Shown here: positions 52,734 to 62,126 of the stretch, in pieces
Layout of the letters: every line of letters begins with the position of its first letter
Position numbering within the stretch: the first letter of the stretch is position 1
Assembly (NCBI GenBank): GCA_037139095.1
Contig: JBAXHD010000005.1
Location: forward strand, 43,004 to 107,003
DNA from: WLMZ01 sp037139095
Lineage (GTDB): Bacteria > Actinomycetota > Acidimicrobiia > Acidimicrobiales > Ilumatobacteraceae
Length of the DNA: 64,000 nt
Direction of reading: 5' to 3'
Notes under the pieces: generated by a model
Databases searched by the model: none
What the model was told of the DNA's origin: nothing
What the model saw: the letters and a program-made list of their open reading frames with translations, nothing else
Translations under genes and position numbers: made by a program

Positions 52734-54392
52734 GTGGACATCACCGCTACGCCAGCCTGGTCGGCGCTCCTTTCGCATGCGCGTGATCAGTCGCTGGTGT
52801 CGTTGCGTGATGCTTTCGCGACAGATCCATTGCGAGCCGAGTCGTTCACTCTGAACGTGGCCGACCTACGTGTCGACTTCTCAAAGCAACGCGTATCGGC
52901 TGTCACCATGCGTCTTCTTGCCGATGTCGCCGAGGCTGCGGGCGTTGCCGCAAAACGCGACGCTATGTTCGCCGGCGAACGCATCAACACCACTGAGAAT
53001 CGGGCAGTGTTGCATGTGGCGCTGCGCTCGCCGCGCGGCACGGTCATCAGTACCGCCGACGACACCGGGCACGCGCGCAATGTGGTTCCCGATGTGCACG
53101 CCACCCTCGACCGCATGGCCGAGTTTGCTCATCGGGTTCGTTCGGGCGCCTTCACCGGACACACCGGCCAACGAATTCGTACGGTGGTCAACATCGGCAT
53201 CGGTGGCAGCGACCTCGGTCCGGCGATGGCTTATCAGGCGTTATACGCCTATAAGCAAGCCGATATCGAATGCCGATTCGTGAGCAACGTCGACGGCGCC
53301 GATATCGCCCAAAACCTTGCCCAGCTTGATCCTGCGACCACGTTGTTCGTGGTTTCGTCGAAAACCTTCACCACGATTGAGACCATTACCAATGCGTCAA
53401 CGGCGCGCGATTGGCTGCTTGCTGGCCTCGGTGCGCACGGCGATCAAGCGGCCGTGGGCCGGCACTTCGTGGCGGTGTCTACCAATGCTGCGGGGGTCAG
53501 TGCTTTCGGTATCGACACCGACAACATGTTCGGCTTCTGGGATTGGGTGGGCGGCCGTTACTCGGTTGATTCCGCAATCGGCCTGTCGCTCATGCTTGCG
53601 ATTGGCCCCGAGGCGTTCGCCGAATTCCTCGCCGGCTTCCACGCCGTTGATCAACACTTCTTACATACCCCGCTGAATCAGAACGTGCCTGTCATCTTGG
53701 CGATGCTTGGTGTTTGGAACAGCAATGTGTTGGGTGCGCAGAGCCACGCCGTGCTGCCGTACGCGCACGAGCTCAATCGGTTCACTGCATACCTGCAGCA
53801 GCTCGACATGGAGAGCAACGGTAAGTCGGTGCGTCGCGATGGATCCCCGGTTGTTGGCGAGACCGGGCCCATCGTGTGGGGCGAGCCGGGCACCAACGGC
53901 CAGCACGCGTTCTATCAGCTGATCCATCAGGGCACCCGGCTGGTGCCGGTAGACATGATCGGCTTCGCGCACCCCAACCACTCGCATCGCAATCATCACG
54001 ATCTGCTGATGGCCAACATGTTCGCTCAGACTGAGGCGCTTGCTTTCGGCAAGACCGAAGCCGAAGTGATCGCCGATGGCGCGTCGCCAGAACAAGCGCC
54101 GCACCGGGTCTTCACCGGCAATCGACCCAGCACAACCATCGTTGCTTCGCGGCTCACGCCGCGAGTGCTTGGCGAACTGATCGCGCTCTACGAGCACAAG
54201 GTGTTCGTGCAGGGTTGTGTCTGGGACGTGAACAGCTTCGACCAATGGGGTGTCGAACTGGGCAAGGTACTCGCCAACCGCATCACGCCCGAGTTGTCGG
54301 CGGCCGATGGTCAGTCGGCCGCAGTGGTTCACGACAGCTCAACGGCCGCGCTCATCAAGTGGTACCGCGACGAACAACAGAGCATCACATGA
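52734..54392 (+). CDS. pgi: Glucose-6-phosphate isomerase
   Basis: 552 residues; interconverts glucose 6-phosphate and fructose 6-phosphate in glycolysis. VVNIGIGGSDLGPAMAYQAL, FVVSSKTFTTIETITNA, GIDTDNMFGFWDWVGGRYSV (PGI signature with catalytic Glu later in SNGKSVRRDG and GEPGTNGQHAFYQLIHQGT) and GVELGKVLA with the C-terminal Lys/His helix are all present. Length is normal. GTG start after a leaderless box; ATGA overlap with the CLC gene suggests co-expression. Confidence 0.95.
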   Translation: MDITATPAWSALLSHARDQSLVSLRDAFATDPLRAESFTLNVADLRVDFSKQRVSAVTMRLLADVAEAAGVAAKRDAMFAGERINTTENRAVLHVALRSPRGTVISTADDTGHARNVVPDVHATLDRMAEFAHRVRSGAFTGHTGQRIRTVVNIGIGGSDLGPAMAYQALYAYKQADIECRFVSNVDGADIAQNLAQLDPATTLFVVSSKTFTTIETITNASTARDWLLAGLGAHGDQAAVGRHFVAVSTNAAGVSAFGIDTDNMFGFWDWVGGRYSVDSAIGLSLMLAIGPEAFAEFLAGFHAVDQHFLHTPLNQNVPVILAMLGVWNSNVLGAQSHAVLPYAHELNRFTAYLQQLDMESNGKSVRRDGSPVVGETGPIVWGEPGTNGQHAFYQLIHQGTRLVPVDMIGFAHPNHSHRNHHDLLMANMFAQTEALAFGKTEAEVIADGASPEQAPHRVFTGNRPSTTIVASRLTPRVLGELIALYEHKVFVQGCVWDVNSFDQWGVELGKVLANRITPELSAADGQSAAVVHDSSTAALIKWYRDEQQSIT

Positions 54393-55675
54393 GCCGTTGG
54401 TCCCGAATCACCGGGATGCTCGTCACCTTTCTTGCTGCAGTCGCAGTGTCGGCATTTGCGGCTCTCTTTGCGTTTGGCTTTCGACGGTCGATTCGCTATC
54501 TCCTCGAGTATTTCGGTGGTGACCACCGGTCTACGGCAGTGTCGCAATCCACTTCACCGCTGCTTGTGTTTGCGATCGTCACTGGTGGGCTGCTGCTCGC
54601 GAGCTGGCTTGGTCGCCTCGCTTCAAGTTGGCGACACCAGCGCCTTGGGCTCCTCAGCATTGCTGAGGCCACGCTCGGTGTGGGCGACGGTCCCAGCCTC
54701 AGCGGCACGTTGGTGCGCACCTCGGGCACCTGGGTGGCGATGGCGTCGCTGGCGTCGCTGGGCCGTGAGGCCACCATCCTTGAGGTGGGTGGCAGCTTCG
54801 GATCGTGGTTGAGTCGCAAGATCAACCGGCCTCCTGCCGACCTTGCCGTAACCGGCGTGGCCGCAGCATTTGCCGCCGTGTACCACGCTCCAATCGGTGG
54901 CTTTTTGTATGTGCGCGAGCACGTTGTGAACCAACCAAAGCTGCGCATCGCCGGTAGCGCTCTCGCCGGCGGCGTATTGGGTTGGGCAATCTCGATGAGG
55001 TTCCTTGGCGGCGGCCCGGTCTTCGAACGTGGTTTCGCTCCGCTTGGAGTTGATTCTTTTGTGCATGCGGCTGTAGGCCTCGTGCCAGCGCTTGTGGCCA
55101 CCCGCCTGTTCTTCACGGTGCGTCAGCGAATTCTTCCTGCGCAGCTGCCTATGGCTGCGACGGTTCACACATGGGTCAGGTCGGCGCTCTTCGCTGCTCT
55201 CGGCGGACTCACGATCGCACTGGTTCCGTTGGCTTCTGGAAACGGCATGGATGCAATCAGCAAAGGTGTCACTGGCGCCACCATTGGCCTCGGGTTGGCG
55301 CTGTGCTTCGGCAAGATTGTTGCTACCACCGCGTCGCTCGCTGCAGGCGCGCCAGGGGGCGCGTTCTCGCCGTCGATGGCGGTTGCCGCCGGCGCTGCCC
55401 TCTTAGCCTTCGAGGCACTCGACAAGCTGGGCATCCCGCTGTCGGGGTCGCACTGGGATGGCATGCTCGCGGCTATGTCGGTGGGAATCGCCGTCGGCAT
55501 TCAGGCTCCGCTCGTGGGCATTGTGGTGGTTGCCGAATTGGCAGGCGACGTGCGCTTGGTTCCCGTGTGCGCGCTGTCGGTTCTCGGCGCACGCGCTATA
55601 CAGCTAGCGGTCGACAAGATTGGTGTAGCGCGCTCGGCAGGGCTGCTCGTGCCTGACGAGCCCCTCGACGCCTAG
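54389..55675 (+). CDS. CLC-family chloride channel or exchanger
   Basis: 428 residues, about twelve membrane segments. Selectivity motifs: GTLVRTSGTWVAMASLASLG followed by GREATILEVGGSFG (GREGP-like, gating Glu retained, P replaced), and AGAPGGAFSPSMAVAAGA (GGxFxP-like). CBS domains are absent. The Gly-Ser-Gly-Ile-Pro motif of the first filter region is not obvious (reads GDGPSLSG), so ion selectivity is uncertain. ATG 54389 overlaps the pgi stop. Convergent with the SDR gene (4-base overlap). Confidence 0.82.
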   Translation: MSRWSRITGMLVTFLAAVAVSAFAALFAFGFRRSIRYLLEYFGGDHRSTAVSQSTSPLLVFAIVTGGLLLASWLGRLASSWRHQRLGLLSIAEATLGVGDGPSLSGTLVRTSGTWVAMASLASLGREATILEVGGSFGSWLSRKINRPPADLAVTGVAAAFAAVYHAPIGGFLYVREHVVNQPKLRIAGSALAGGVLGWAISMRFLGGGPVFERGFAPLGVDSFVHAAVGLVPALVATRLFFTVRQRILPAQLPMAATVHTWVRSALFAALGGLTIALVPLASGNGMDAISKGVTGATIGLGLALCFGKIVATTASLAAGAPGGAFSPSMAVAAGAALLAFEALDKLGIPLSGSHWDGMLAAMSVGIAVGIQAPLVGIVVVAELAGDVRLVPVCALSVLGARAIQLAVDKIGVARSAGLLVPDEPLDA

Positions 55676-56499
55676 CGAGCAACCACCATCCCGGTGCGAG
55701 CCCAACGTGAGTGCATTGAAGCGCCAGCGGTGAGCCCAGCGTCTACCACGATGCATTGACCGCTGATGTAGCTGCCGGCGTTACCCAACAAGAACAATGC
55801 GGTCTCGGCGATGTCGCTCGGAGATCCGGCCCGGCCCAGCGGTGAGGTCGCGGCGATCTGTGCGGTGGCTTTGTCGAGTGCGTCGGGGTCGCCCGACATC
55901 ACGTGGGCAGTCATACCGGTGGGGATGCTGCCGGGAGCGATCGCGTTGACCCGAATGCGGTGTTGGGCAAGCTCGGCGGCGGCCGAGCGGGCGAGTCCGA
56001 TGACGCCGGCTTTGGCCATGGCATAGGTGTGTGGCCCGAGGCCACCCTGCACACCAGCCGTGCTTGAGGTGGCGATAATCGCGCCTCCGTTGCCGCACGC
56101 GATCATCTGCCGCGCTGCATGCTTCACGGTGGCGAAGACGCCTCGAACCAACACGGCGATGGTGCGGTCGAAATCGTCCATTGGGGTTTGCTCAATAGGG
56201 CCGATGACGCCAACGATGCCAGCGTTTGCGAATGCGCCGTCGAGGCGTCCCCACGTATTGACCGCTGCGTCCATCGCTGCGGCAATGTCAGCCTCGTTGG
56301 TCACGTCGCACTGTACGAACCGAGCAGCATCACCGAGTGAGGCTGCCACCGCTTGTCCGCGTTCGACGCCGTAGTCGGCGATGATCACGTGTCCGCCTTC
56401 GGCGACGAGCAGTCGTGCCGTTGCTTCACCAAGGCCGCTGGCGGCGCCGGTGATTACGGCAACCTTGCCTGCATATCGTCGTGCTTGGGTCGTGTTCAT
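55672..56499 (-). CDS. Short-chain dehydrogenase/reductase
   Basis: 275 residues: VITGAASGLGEATARLL, VIIADYGVERG (Asp, NAD-preferring), NAGIVG, catalytic Ser in IIATSSTAG and YAMAKAGVIGLARS with Tyr and Lys. C-terminus GQCIVVDAGLTAG typical. AAGAGG lies 7 bases before the ATG. Stands alone between convergent CLC and the divergent B12 gene; substrate unknown. Confidence 0.9.
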   Translation of the reverse strand: MNTTQARRYAGKVAVITGAASGLGEATARLLVAEGGHVIIADYGVERGQAVAASLGDAARFVQCDVTNEADIAAAMDAAVNTWGRLDGAFANAGIVGVIGPIEQTPMDDFDRTIAVLVRGVFATVKHAARQMIACGNGGAIIATSSTAGVQGGLGPHTYAMAKAGVIGLARSAAAELAQHRIRVNAIAPGSIPTGMTAHVMSGDPDALDKATAQIAATSPLGRAGSPSDIAETALFLLGNAGSYISGQCIVVDAGLTAGASMHSRWARTGMVVAR

Positions 56500-56689
56500 C
56501 GTCCACCTCTTGTGTGTCTGCTGCCCGATTGGCCGATGCTACGCAGTTGGATCGAGTCGTGGTTCACCCGAGGCTTGTGGTGGGCCGGGGCTCGTGTCAT
56601 CGCCGCAGCGGCACTTCGAGTCCCTGATTTGCCGGTTCTGTTACTAGGGTTGGCGTCAGTGTGTAGCAACGGACTCTCAGGTCGTGTGT

Positions 56690-57097
56690 ATGAGTGATCG
56701 AGTTTTGGTCGCAAAGGTTGGGCTCGATGGGCACGACCGCGGGGTCAAAGTGGTAGCTCGAATCTTGCGCGACGGCGGCTTTGAGGTCATCTACACCGGT
56801 CTGTTTCAGACACCCGAGAAGGTTGCTGCCACAGCTATCGACGAGGACGTTGATGCCATCGGACTCTCGATGCTCAGCGGGGCACACATGACTCTGGCTC
56901 CATTAGTGGTGGCCAAGTTGCGTGAGCGCGGCGTCGACATTCCCGTGGTTGTCGGGGGCATCATCCCGCCGCTCGATGCTGCCAAGCTCACCGATCTCGG
57001 CGTTGCCGGAGTCCTCACCCCAGGGGCCTCGAGCGACGATGTCGTGGCTATCATGCGTCGCGTCATCGAGACCAACCGCGCCGAAACATCCGGCTAA
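56690..57097 (+). CDS. B12-binding small subunit of an acyl-CoA mutase
   Basis: 135 residues: a complete cobalamin-binding Rossmann domain of the mutase type, with D13-G-H15-D-R-G18 (His is the lower cobalt ligand), LSMLSGAHM and VVVGGIIPPLDAAKL. No catalytic barrel, so it must pair with a separate subunit; the catalytic subunit at 43282, 12 kb away, lacks this domain and is the obvious candidate. ATG 56690 is preferred over GTG 56684 two codons upstream. Confidence 0.9.
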   Translation: MSDRVLVAKVGLDGHDRGVKVVARILRDGGFEVIYTGLFQTPEKVAATAIDEDVDAIGLSMLSGAHMTLAPLVVAKLRERGVDIPVVVGGIIPPLDAAKLTDLGVAGVLTPGASSDDVVAIMRRVIETNRAETSG

Positions 57098-57116
57098 GCA
57101 TCTACGCTCCACAGCC

Positions 57117-58070
57117 ATGGCCGATGCACTCGAGCGACTCACGAATTTGTTGGCGCTGCTCCTCGAAACTCGCGAGCCGCTCACCCTCGAACGCATAGCG
57201 CACGAACTCACCGACCAGTATCCCAACGGCGAAGCGGCCCGACGTGGCGCCTTCGAGCGCGACAAATCTGTGCTCCGCGAGCTAGGCATCACCATCGAGC
57301 AAGAAGTCCTTGGTGGTAATCAGGCGGGGCGCACTGCCTACCGAATCGATCGTCGACGCTACGAGTTAGCCGACCTCGATCTCACCGACGACGAACGTCG
57401 AGCACTGCAACTAGCAGTTGCAGCGGCTCACTCTGACGATTCGTGGGGACAAGACGGTTTGTGGAAATTGGGCGTCGGCAGCGAGCAGCCATCGCTTGCC
57501 GTGGCCGCCAGAGTTCCTACCTTCGATGTGCTCCCACCGTTACAAGAGGCCGTCACATTGCGAGCCGTCGCCGAGTTTCGGTATCGAGATATTGCTCGGG
57601 TGGTCAACCCATACGGCCTGTTGCTTCGCGATGGTCGTTGGTATCTCATCTGTCACGACCACGCCTACAACGATCAGCGCACATATCGAGTCGATCGAAT
57701 CGACGGTGGTGTCACCGTCGGCGAAGCAGGCTCGTTCGAACGTCCGACAGGGTTCGATATTCGACAAGCATTTCCCGCCGATCCACGACTCATGGGTGAT
57801 CCCGATTCAGAGATCAGCGTGGCCCAAGTGCGCATCGATGCAAGCCGCGGATGGCACGCGGCGGGTGACCTCGGGCTTACTGGTTTCGGCACTCCGAACC
57901 CCGATGGTTCAATGACCGTCGAGGTGCCGTGTATCAATCGGCTCGCGTTCCACACATGGTTGCTCGGATTCGGTGAGCACGCAGTGGTCGAAGGCCCTGC
58001 CGAGATTCGCGCTGAGGCCATTGAATGGCTGAGCGAAATTGTCGCTGCCGCAAACACAGGTGATCGCTAA
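57117..58070 (+). CDS. pafB: PafB-like WYL-domain transcription regulator
   Basis: 317 residues: N-terminal winged helix (ALERLTNLLALLLETREPLT ... FERDKSVLRELGI), WYL domain with RDGRWYLICHDH and RTYRVDRI, and C-terminal WCX domain. Layout and order with the next gene match PafB/PafC of actinobacteria, which activate the mitomycin/DNA-damage regulon. A TACGCT box lies 8 bases before ATG. Earlier in-frame starts lie inside the B12 gene. TAATG overlap with pafC. Confidence 0.82.
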   Translation: MADALERLTNLLALLLETREPLTLERIAHELTDQYPNGEAARRGAFERDKSVLRELGITIEQEVLGGNQAGRTAYRIDRRRYELADLDLTDDERRALQLAVAAAHSDDSWGQDGLWKLGVGSEQPSLAVAARVPTFDVLPPLQEAVTLRAVAEFRYRDIARVVNPYGLLLRDGRWYLICHDHAYNDQRTYRVDRIDGGVTVGEAGSFERPTGFDIRQAFPADPRLMGDPDSEISVAQVRIDASRGWHAAGDLGLTGFGTPNPDGSMTVEVPCINRLAFHTWLLGFGEHAVVEGPAEIRAEAIEWLSEIVAAANTGDR

Positions 58071-59029
58071 TGGCGCGGCGTGGGCCTCGTCCGGCGCAAG
58101 AGCGCCTCAAGCGGCTCTTGGTCATGCTGCCGTGGTTGATGCAGCGCGGCGAAGTTCCCGTCTCTGAAATGGCTGCGCACTTCGCGTTGACCGAGGCCGA
58201 ACTCATTGCCGACCTCGAGCGAGCCTCGCTGTGTGGTCTGCCTCCGTTCATCGACGAGATGATCGACGTGTACATCGATGAAGGCATGGTGTGTGTTGGT
58301 GTGCCCCGACTCTTTACGCGGCCGTTGCGGCTTACCGCCCCCGAAGGTTTTGGCTTATTGGCGGCGGGTCGCTCAGCGATGCAGCTGCCCGGTGCCGATC
58401 CGGCAGGCCCACTTGGACGCGCGCTCGACAAGCTTGCGACAGAGCTTGGCGACGATGGCGTCGTTGTCGATCTCGACCGGCCCGAAGTGGCAGCCGAACT
58501 CGCTGCGGCCGCCGCTAGTGGCGAGCGCTTACGCATCTCGTATTGGACGCCCTCGCGTGACGAGGTAACCGATCGAGACGTAACGCCACGAGCCGTCTTC
58601 ACCGACGGGGGCCACTGGTATTTACTGGCCGACGATTATCGATCCGGCGAGGAACGCAACTTCAGAATCGATCGCATCATGGCCATCGAACCAACCGGCA
58701 TTGTCGATGCGCCGCGCGACGTTGTGGTGCCCGACGCTCGCAAGTGGTTTACCGAAGACCCCGATTTCGAGCGGGTCACCCTGCGGATGCCCACCGACAT
58801 GTTGTGGATGATCGAGCGCTACCCAACCGACTCGATCACCCCCGACGACTCGTCGGCCGATATGTCGATTGTGGTGCTCGCGGTAACTGGCGAACAATGG
58901 TTGTCAAGGTTGTTGCTGCGCTTGGGTGCATCGACGGTGGTGTTGCAGCCGCAGCGATGGTCGTCGCTGGCCGCCACTGCAGCGCAGGCTGTACTGCGCC
59001 GTTATGGCGTAGACAGCCGTGATACCTGA
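58070..59029 (+). CDS. pafC: PafC-like WYL-domain transcription regulator
   Basis: 319 residues: N-terminal helical domain (RLKRLLVMLPWLMQRGEVPV ... LTEAELIADLERASLCGLPPF), WYL domain with GGHWYLLADD and RNFRIDRI, WCX domain at the end. The ATG lies on the last base of the PafB TAA. The two form a heterodimer or fused regulator in related bacteria. No prcBA, pup or pafA gene is in the window. 28-base overlap with the convergent exonuclease. Confidence 0.82.
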   Translation: MARRGPRPAQERLKRLLVMLPWLMQRGEVPVSEMAAHFALTEAELIADLERASLCGLPPFIDEMIDVYIDEGMVCVGVPRLFTRPLRLTAPEGFGLLAAGRSAMQLPGADPAGPLGRALDKLATELGDDGVVVDLDRPEVAAELAAAAASGERLRISYWTPSRDEVTDRDVTPRAVFTDGGHWYLLADDYRSGEERNFRIDRIMAIEPTGIVDAPRDVVVPDARKWFTEDPDFERVTLRMPTDMLWMIERYPTDSITPDDSSADMSIVVLAVTGEQWLSRLLLRLGASTVVLQPQRWSSLAATAAQAVLRRYGVDSRDT

Positions 59030-59595
59030 TCTGCGTTGCTCACGCCGTGAGCGCGAAGTAAAAACGGCAACACAGCGGCGGTAGCTAGGGCGTCTTCGAG
59101 AGCATCGTGGGGGCGATCGAGCGAGACCCCGTAGCGAACGCAAACATCGGTGAGCTTGTGCGACAGCGTGCGACTTGGGTCGAGGCGCCGAGACAGGTTG
59201 AGAGTGCACAGCGTGGGGCTCATGCGTAGGTCGATGCCGGCTCGCTGCGCGCTTTGCTGCAAGAACCCCGCATCGAAGTTGGCGTTGTGTGCGGTGAAGG
59301 TGGTGCCTGCTAATCGCGAAGCCAGTTCGGCAAGAACAACCTTGGCCGGAGGCGCCGAACGCAATGCTGATCGGGTGAGCCCGTGGATGTGCTGCGGGCC
59401 GAGGCGGAAGAACCAGCGGTTGCGAGGGCGGATCAGGCTGACCCACGTGTCGAGCACGGTTCCGTTGCCGTCAACCGTGACCACAGCCACCTGCAAGACG
59501 CGATGCTTGCTGGCGGACAACCCCGAGGTTTCGACATCGACAACGCCAAAACGGAGGTCTGCCAAAGTGCCGAGGCTCGACGGGGAAGGACTCAT
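59002..59595 (-). CDS. DEDDh 3'-5' exonuclease (DnaQ-like)
   Basis: 197 residues: Exo I FGVVDVETSGLS (D-x-E), Exo II TAHNANFDAGFL, Exo III HDALEDALATA with the DEDDh His. Related to the DNA polymerase III epsilon subunit; role in proofreading, repair or RNA trimming is undetermined. ATG 59595 follows a TAGGGT box by 7 bases; a start ten codons earlier lacks this. Convergent with PafC. Confidence 0.88.
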   Translation of the reverse strand: MSPSPSSLGTLADLRFGVVDVETSGLSASKHRVLQVAVVTVDGNGTVLDTWVSLIRPRNRWFFRLGPQHIHGLTRSALRSAPPAKVVLAELASRLAGTTFTAHNANFDAGFLQQSAQRAGIDLRMSPTLCTLNLSRRLDPSRTLSHKLTDVCVRYGVSLDRPHDALEDALATAAVLPFLLRAHGVSNADQVSRLSTP

Positions 59596-59602
59596 GTGGC
59601 CC

Positions 59603-59608
59603 ACCCTA
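59603..59608 (-). promoter_or_regulatory. Leaderless -10 box (TAGGGT) of the exonuclease gene
   Basis: TAGGGT ends 7 bases before ATG 59595 and decides this start. Confidence 0.55.
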
Positions 59609-59646
59609 GGCGTGGGGTGCAACATGGTTACGAAACGCGGCGTCGG

Positions 59647-60027
59647 CTATGCCGACATTTGCTCGATGAAGGTCTGCTTATCGAAGTAGTCGCGCCACAA
59701 CACGATCTTGTTGTTGCGAATGACGAACAGGCCAGCGACGGCAATCTCGAGCCAGTGGTCGCCGAGGTGAAATCGGTCGACTCGTTCGTTCATGACGACA
59801 CCGGCGTGCATTGTGCCCGACTCAACTTGGTGCGACACCAGCCACTCGATTTGGTCGCACATTGCAATGAAGGGTTCGAGGCTGGCGCGCATGCCCTCGG
59901 GGCCAACGACCTTGCCCATGGGAACGTTGTCGTACTCGCACTCGGTGTCGACCATGGCGATCGCTGCTTCGAGATTGCGATTGTTGAAGGCACTGATGAA
60001 ATCGGAGACGAACTCGCTTGGTGTCAT
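59647..60027 (-). CDS. Limonene-epoxide-hydrolase/SnoaL-like (NTF2-fold) protein
   Basis: 126 residues of the NTF2-like fold: TPSEFVSDFISAFNNRNLEAA, VDTECEYDNVPMGKVVGPE, and a terminal IVLWRDYFD (Arg-Asp of the LEH catalytic site: WRDYFDK). This is the limonene-1,2-epoxide hydrolase subfamily; the usual Asp-Arg-Asp catalytic set appears partly present. Substrate unknown. ATG 6 bases after TAACGT. Confidence 0.82.
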   Translation of the reverse strand: MTPSEFVSDFISAFNNRNLEAAIAMVDTECEYDNVPMGKVVGPEGMRASLEPFIAMCDQIEWLVSHQVESGTMHAGVVMNERVDRFHLGDHWLEIAVAGLFVIRNNKIVLWRDYFDKQTFIEQMSA

Positions 60028-60033
60028 GGAGCC

Positions 60034-60039
60034 ACGTTA
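60034..60039 (-). promoter_or_regulatory. Leaderless -10 box (TAACGT) of the NTF2-fold gene
   Basis: TAACGT ends 6 bases before ATG 60027. Confidence 0.55.
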
Positions 60040-60106
60040 GCGAGTGGCGATCGCTGCCTTGCCGTTGCAGGGCTTGCCGCACGAGCGGCACGCGCAGTGC
60101 GGCGTG

Positions 60107-60442
60107 TCAGTTGGCGATGGTGGCCGGGCGAGCGCGGATACCGATAGGGGCTGACACGGTGTAGCCCGCGCGGTGTCGCTCTTCTTCTGACTCAGATCCC
60201 CAGTAACCGTATTCGTGGTTCTCGCGGGCGAAGGTGCGGCATTCGGCCACAACGGTGCACTTGGCGCAGATGGCGCCGGCTTGAGTCTCGCGACGCAAGC
60301 GGGCCTGAGGGCGCTCGGCGCGAGGGGCAAAGAACAACGATGTGCGGCCCTTGCACGCAGCGAAGTCGGACCAGTGAATTGAGTTGCCGAGTTGGGCTTC
60401 TCGGGCGTTACCTGCGGCCTGGTTTGTAGACACCATGTACAT
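60107..60442 (-). CDS. WhiB-family iron-sulfur transcription factor
   Basis: 111 residues with four cluster cysteines in the WhiB order (FAACKG, AICAKCTVVAEC) and the YGYWGSESEEERHR turn followed by a basic region. It binds a [4Fe-4S] cluster and usually partners with sigma factor. The GAGG 7 bases before ATG 60442 fixes the start; it has a leader of about 110 bases after the PhoH gene. The subtype (WhiA-E numbering) cannot be assigned safely. Confidence 0.92.
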   Translation of the reverse strand: MYMVSTNQAAGNAREAQLGNSIHWSDFAACKGRTSLFFAPRAERPQARLRRETQAGAICAKCTVVAECRTFARENHEYGYWGSESEEERHRAGYTVSAPIGIRARPATIAN

Positions 60443-60556
60443 CTGCTGACCTCATCTTCACCGGCCGCGAGGGCCGAGTAATGGGAGACATTACGTGCGG
60501 AACAGATTTAACACTAATACTTGGTGTTTGAAATGTACAGACTGCCGGAGTGTGAC

Positions 60557-61972
60557 TTATAACAACTCGGCCGCGAGGCTGGCGACTTCGCTGCGTTCGC
60601 ATGCCGACAATGTGACATGACCAAAACAGGACTGCCCAGCGAACGCTTGGATGAGCACGGCGAGAGCGTTGTTTGATTCACCCATATATGGCGCGTCGAT
60701 CTGACTCGTGTCGCCTGTGAACACAACTTTGGTGCCGTCACCGATGCGGGTCAGGATCGTTTTCAGCGTGGTGGGCTCAAGATTCTGAGCCTCGTCGACC
60801 ACCACGAACTGGCGATGAAGCGATCGGCCACGCAGGAAGGTGACCGACTCCATGGAGAGTTGACCCCGAGAGGTGAGGTCCTCGATGAGCGAACGAGCGT
60901 CTCGGCTGCTGCGCTGATCGGTGAGCGCAACAATTGCGTCGTGAATCGCCGACATCCACGGGTCGAGTTTCTCCTCGAGTCCGCCGGGCAGGAAGCCGAC
61001 ATCGGCGCGCCCTACGGGAATCAGTGGTCGGTAGATGGCCAGGCGTTCATGAGCACGCCGTTCGACGACCTGTTCGAGCCCGGCGGCTACGGCCAACAGG
61101 GTCTTGCCAGTGCCAGCGCGCCCGTCGAGAGCTACCACGCTGACATGTGGATCGAGCAGTAACTCAAGCGCGAAGCGCTGTTCTTTAGAGCGTGGTCGCA
61201 ATCCCCACGCTTCGGGGGTGGTGTGGCTCAGCACATGGAAGTCGTTGCCGCGACGACGCGCGAGCGCCGACTGCGAACCAGAGCGCAGCACGGCGAATCC
61301 GTTCTCGTCGAGCTTGTCGGATCCGTCGATGTCGTCGACGGCGATGCTCGAGTCTGCGTAGAGACGATCGATGCCCTCGTGGTCGGTGCCCAGCGTGAGC
61401 CAGCCAACCGGACGAGAGTCGGCGGCACGACCGGCTGGGTGGTGCTCGACGGCCTCGATGCCAAGGTGGGCTGCTTTGATTCGCAGAGCCGCATCGTTAG
61501 AAACCATTCGAGTGGGGGCGTGGTTTGCCTGGCCCAGGGCGGCGCCGATGATTCGGTTGTCGGCCTTGTCGGCGTCGAGACCGTGCTCGATCAGGAGATG
61601 CTTTTGTACGCCGTTGATCTCAATGCGCAGCGTTCCGGTGTCGTCGGCGGAACCGACGCGAACAGGCTCGGCCAGCGAGCCCCCGTTGCGCATACGGAGT
61701 TCTTCCATGGCGCGCAATGCGGTGCGCGCGGCGCGTCCGACATCGTCGGGGCGACTCTTGAGCCCATCAAGTTCTTCGACGACGGTGAGCGGGATCACCA
61801 CATCGACATCGCCGAAGCAACTCATGCAGCCAGGGTCGGCGATGAGTACCGAGGTGTCGAGAACGACTCGGGTTCGCTGAGCGACCTCCGGACGGCTGGC
61901 TTCTCGGCCCGGAACAAGTAGCTCGGCATGAGCCCTTAAGAGATCGGTCACGGTCATCCCTTCAAACATCAC
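60557..61972 (-). CDS. PIN-PhoH fusion ATPase (PhoH2-like ribonuclease/helicase)
   Basis: 471 residues: an N-terminal PIN nuclease (RVVLDTSVLIADP, EELDGLKSR, later VSNDAAL), then a PhoH ATPase with Walker A GRAGTGKTLL, Walker B FVVVDEAQN and FTGDTSQID. PhoH2 enzymes unwind and cut RNA. GTG 61972 follows AACTAT by 6 bases; ATG 61969 and the ATG at residue 6 are alternatives. The gap to WhiB contains an AACAC...GTGTT stem. Confidence 0.88.
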   Translation of the reverse strand: MMFEGMTVTDLLRAHAELLVPGREASRPEVAQRTRVVLDTSVLIADPGCMSCFGDVDVVIPLTVVEELDGLKSRPDDVGRAARTALRAMEELRMRNGGSLAEPVRVGSADDTGTLRIEINGVQKHLLIEHGLDADKADNRIIGAALGQANHAPTRMVSNDAALRIKAAHLGIEAVEHHPAGRAADSRPVGWLTLGTDHEGIDRLYADSSIAVDDIDGSDKLDENGFAVLRSGSQSALARRRGNDFHVLSHTTPEAWGLRPRSKEQRFALELLLDPHVSVVALDGRAGTGKTLLAVAAGLEQVVERRAHERLAIYRPLIPVGRADVGFLPGGLEEKLDPWMSAIHDAIVALTDQRSSRDARSLIEDLTSRGQLSMESVTFLRGRSLHRQFVVVDEAQNLEPTTLKTILTRIGDGTKVVFTGDTSQIDAPYMGESNNALAVLIQAFAGQSCFGHVTLSACERSEVASLAAELL

Positions 61973-62126
61973 GAGGCGATAGTTGTTGGCAGTTCTCGTT
62001 GGCTACACCTTTCGGTTTCACCGTGCTCTCAGATATAGCTCAGGTCCTACCCCCGATGGTGGACTGTTTTGATGAACATTGGATGACGCGTTGTGTCGGC
62101 AATGTTGAGCGGCTTGTGGGGCCGCG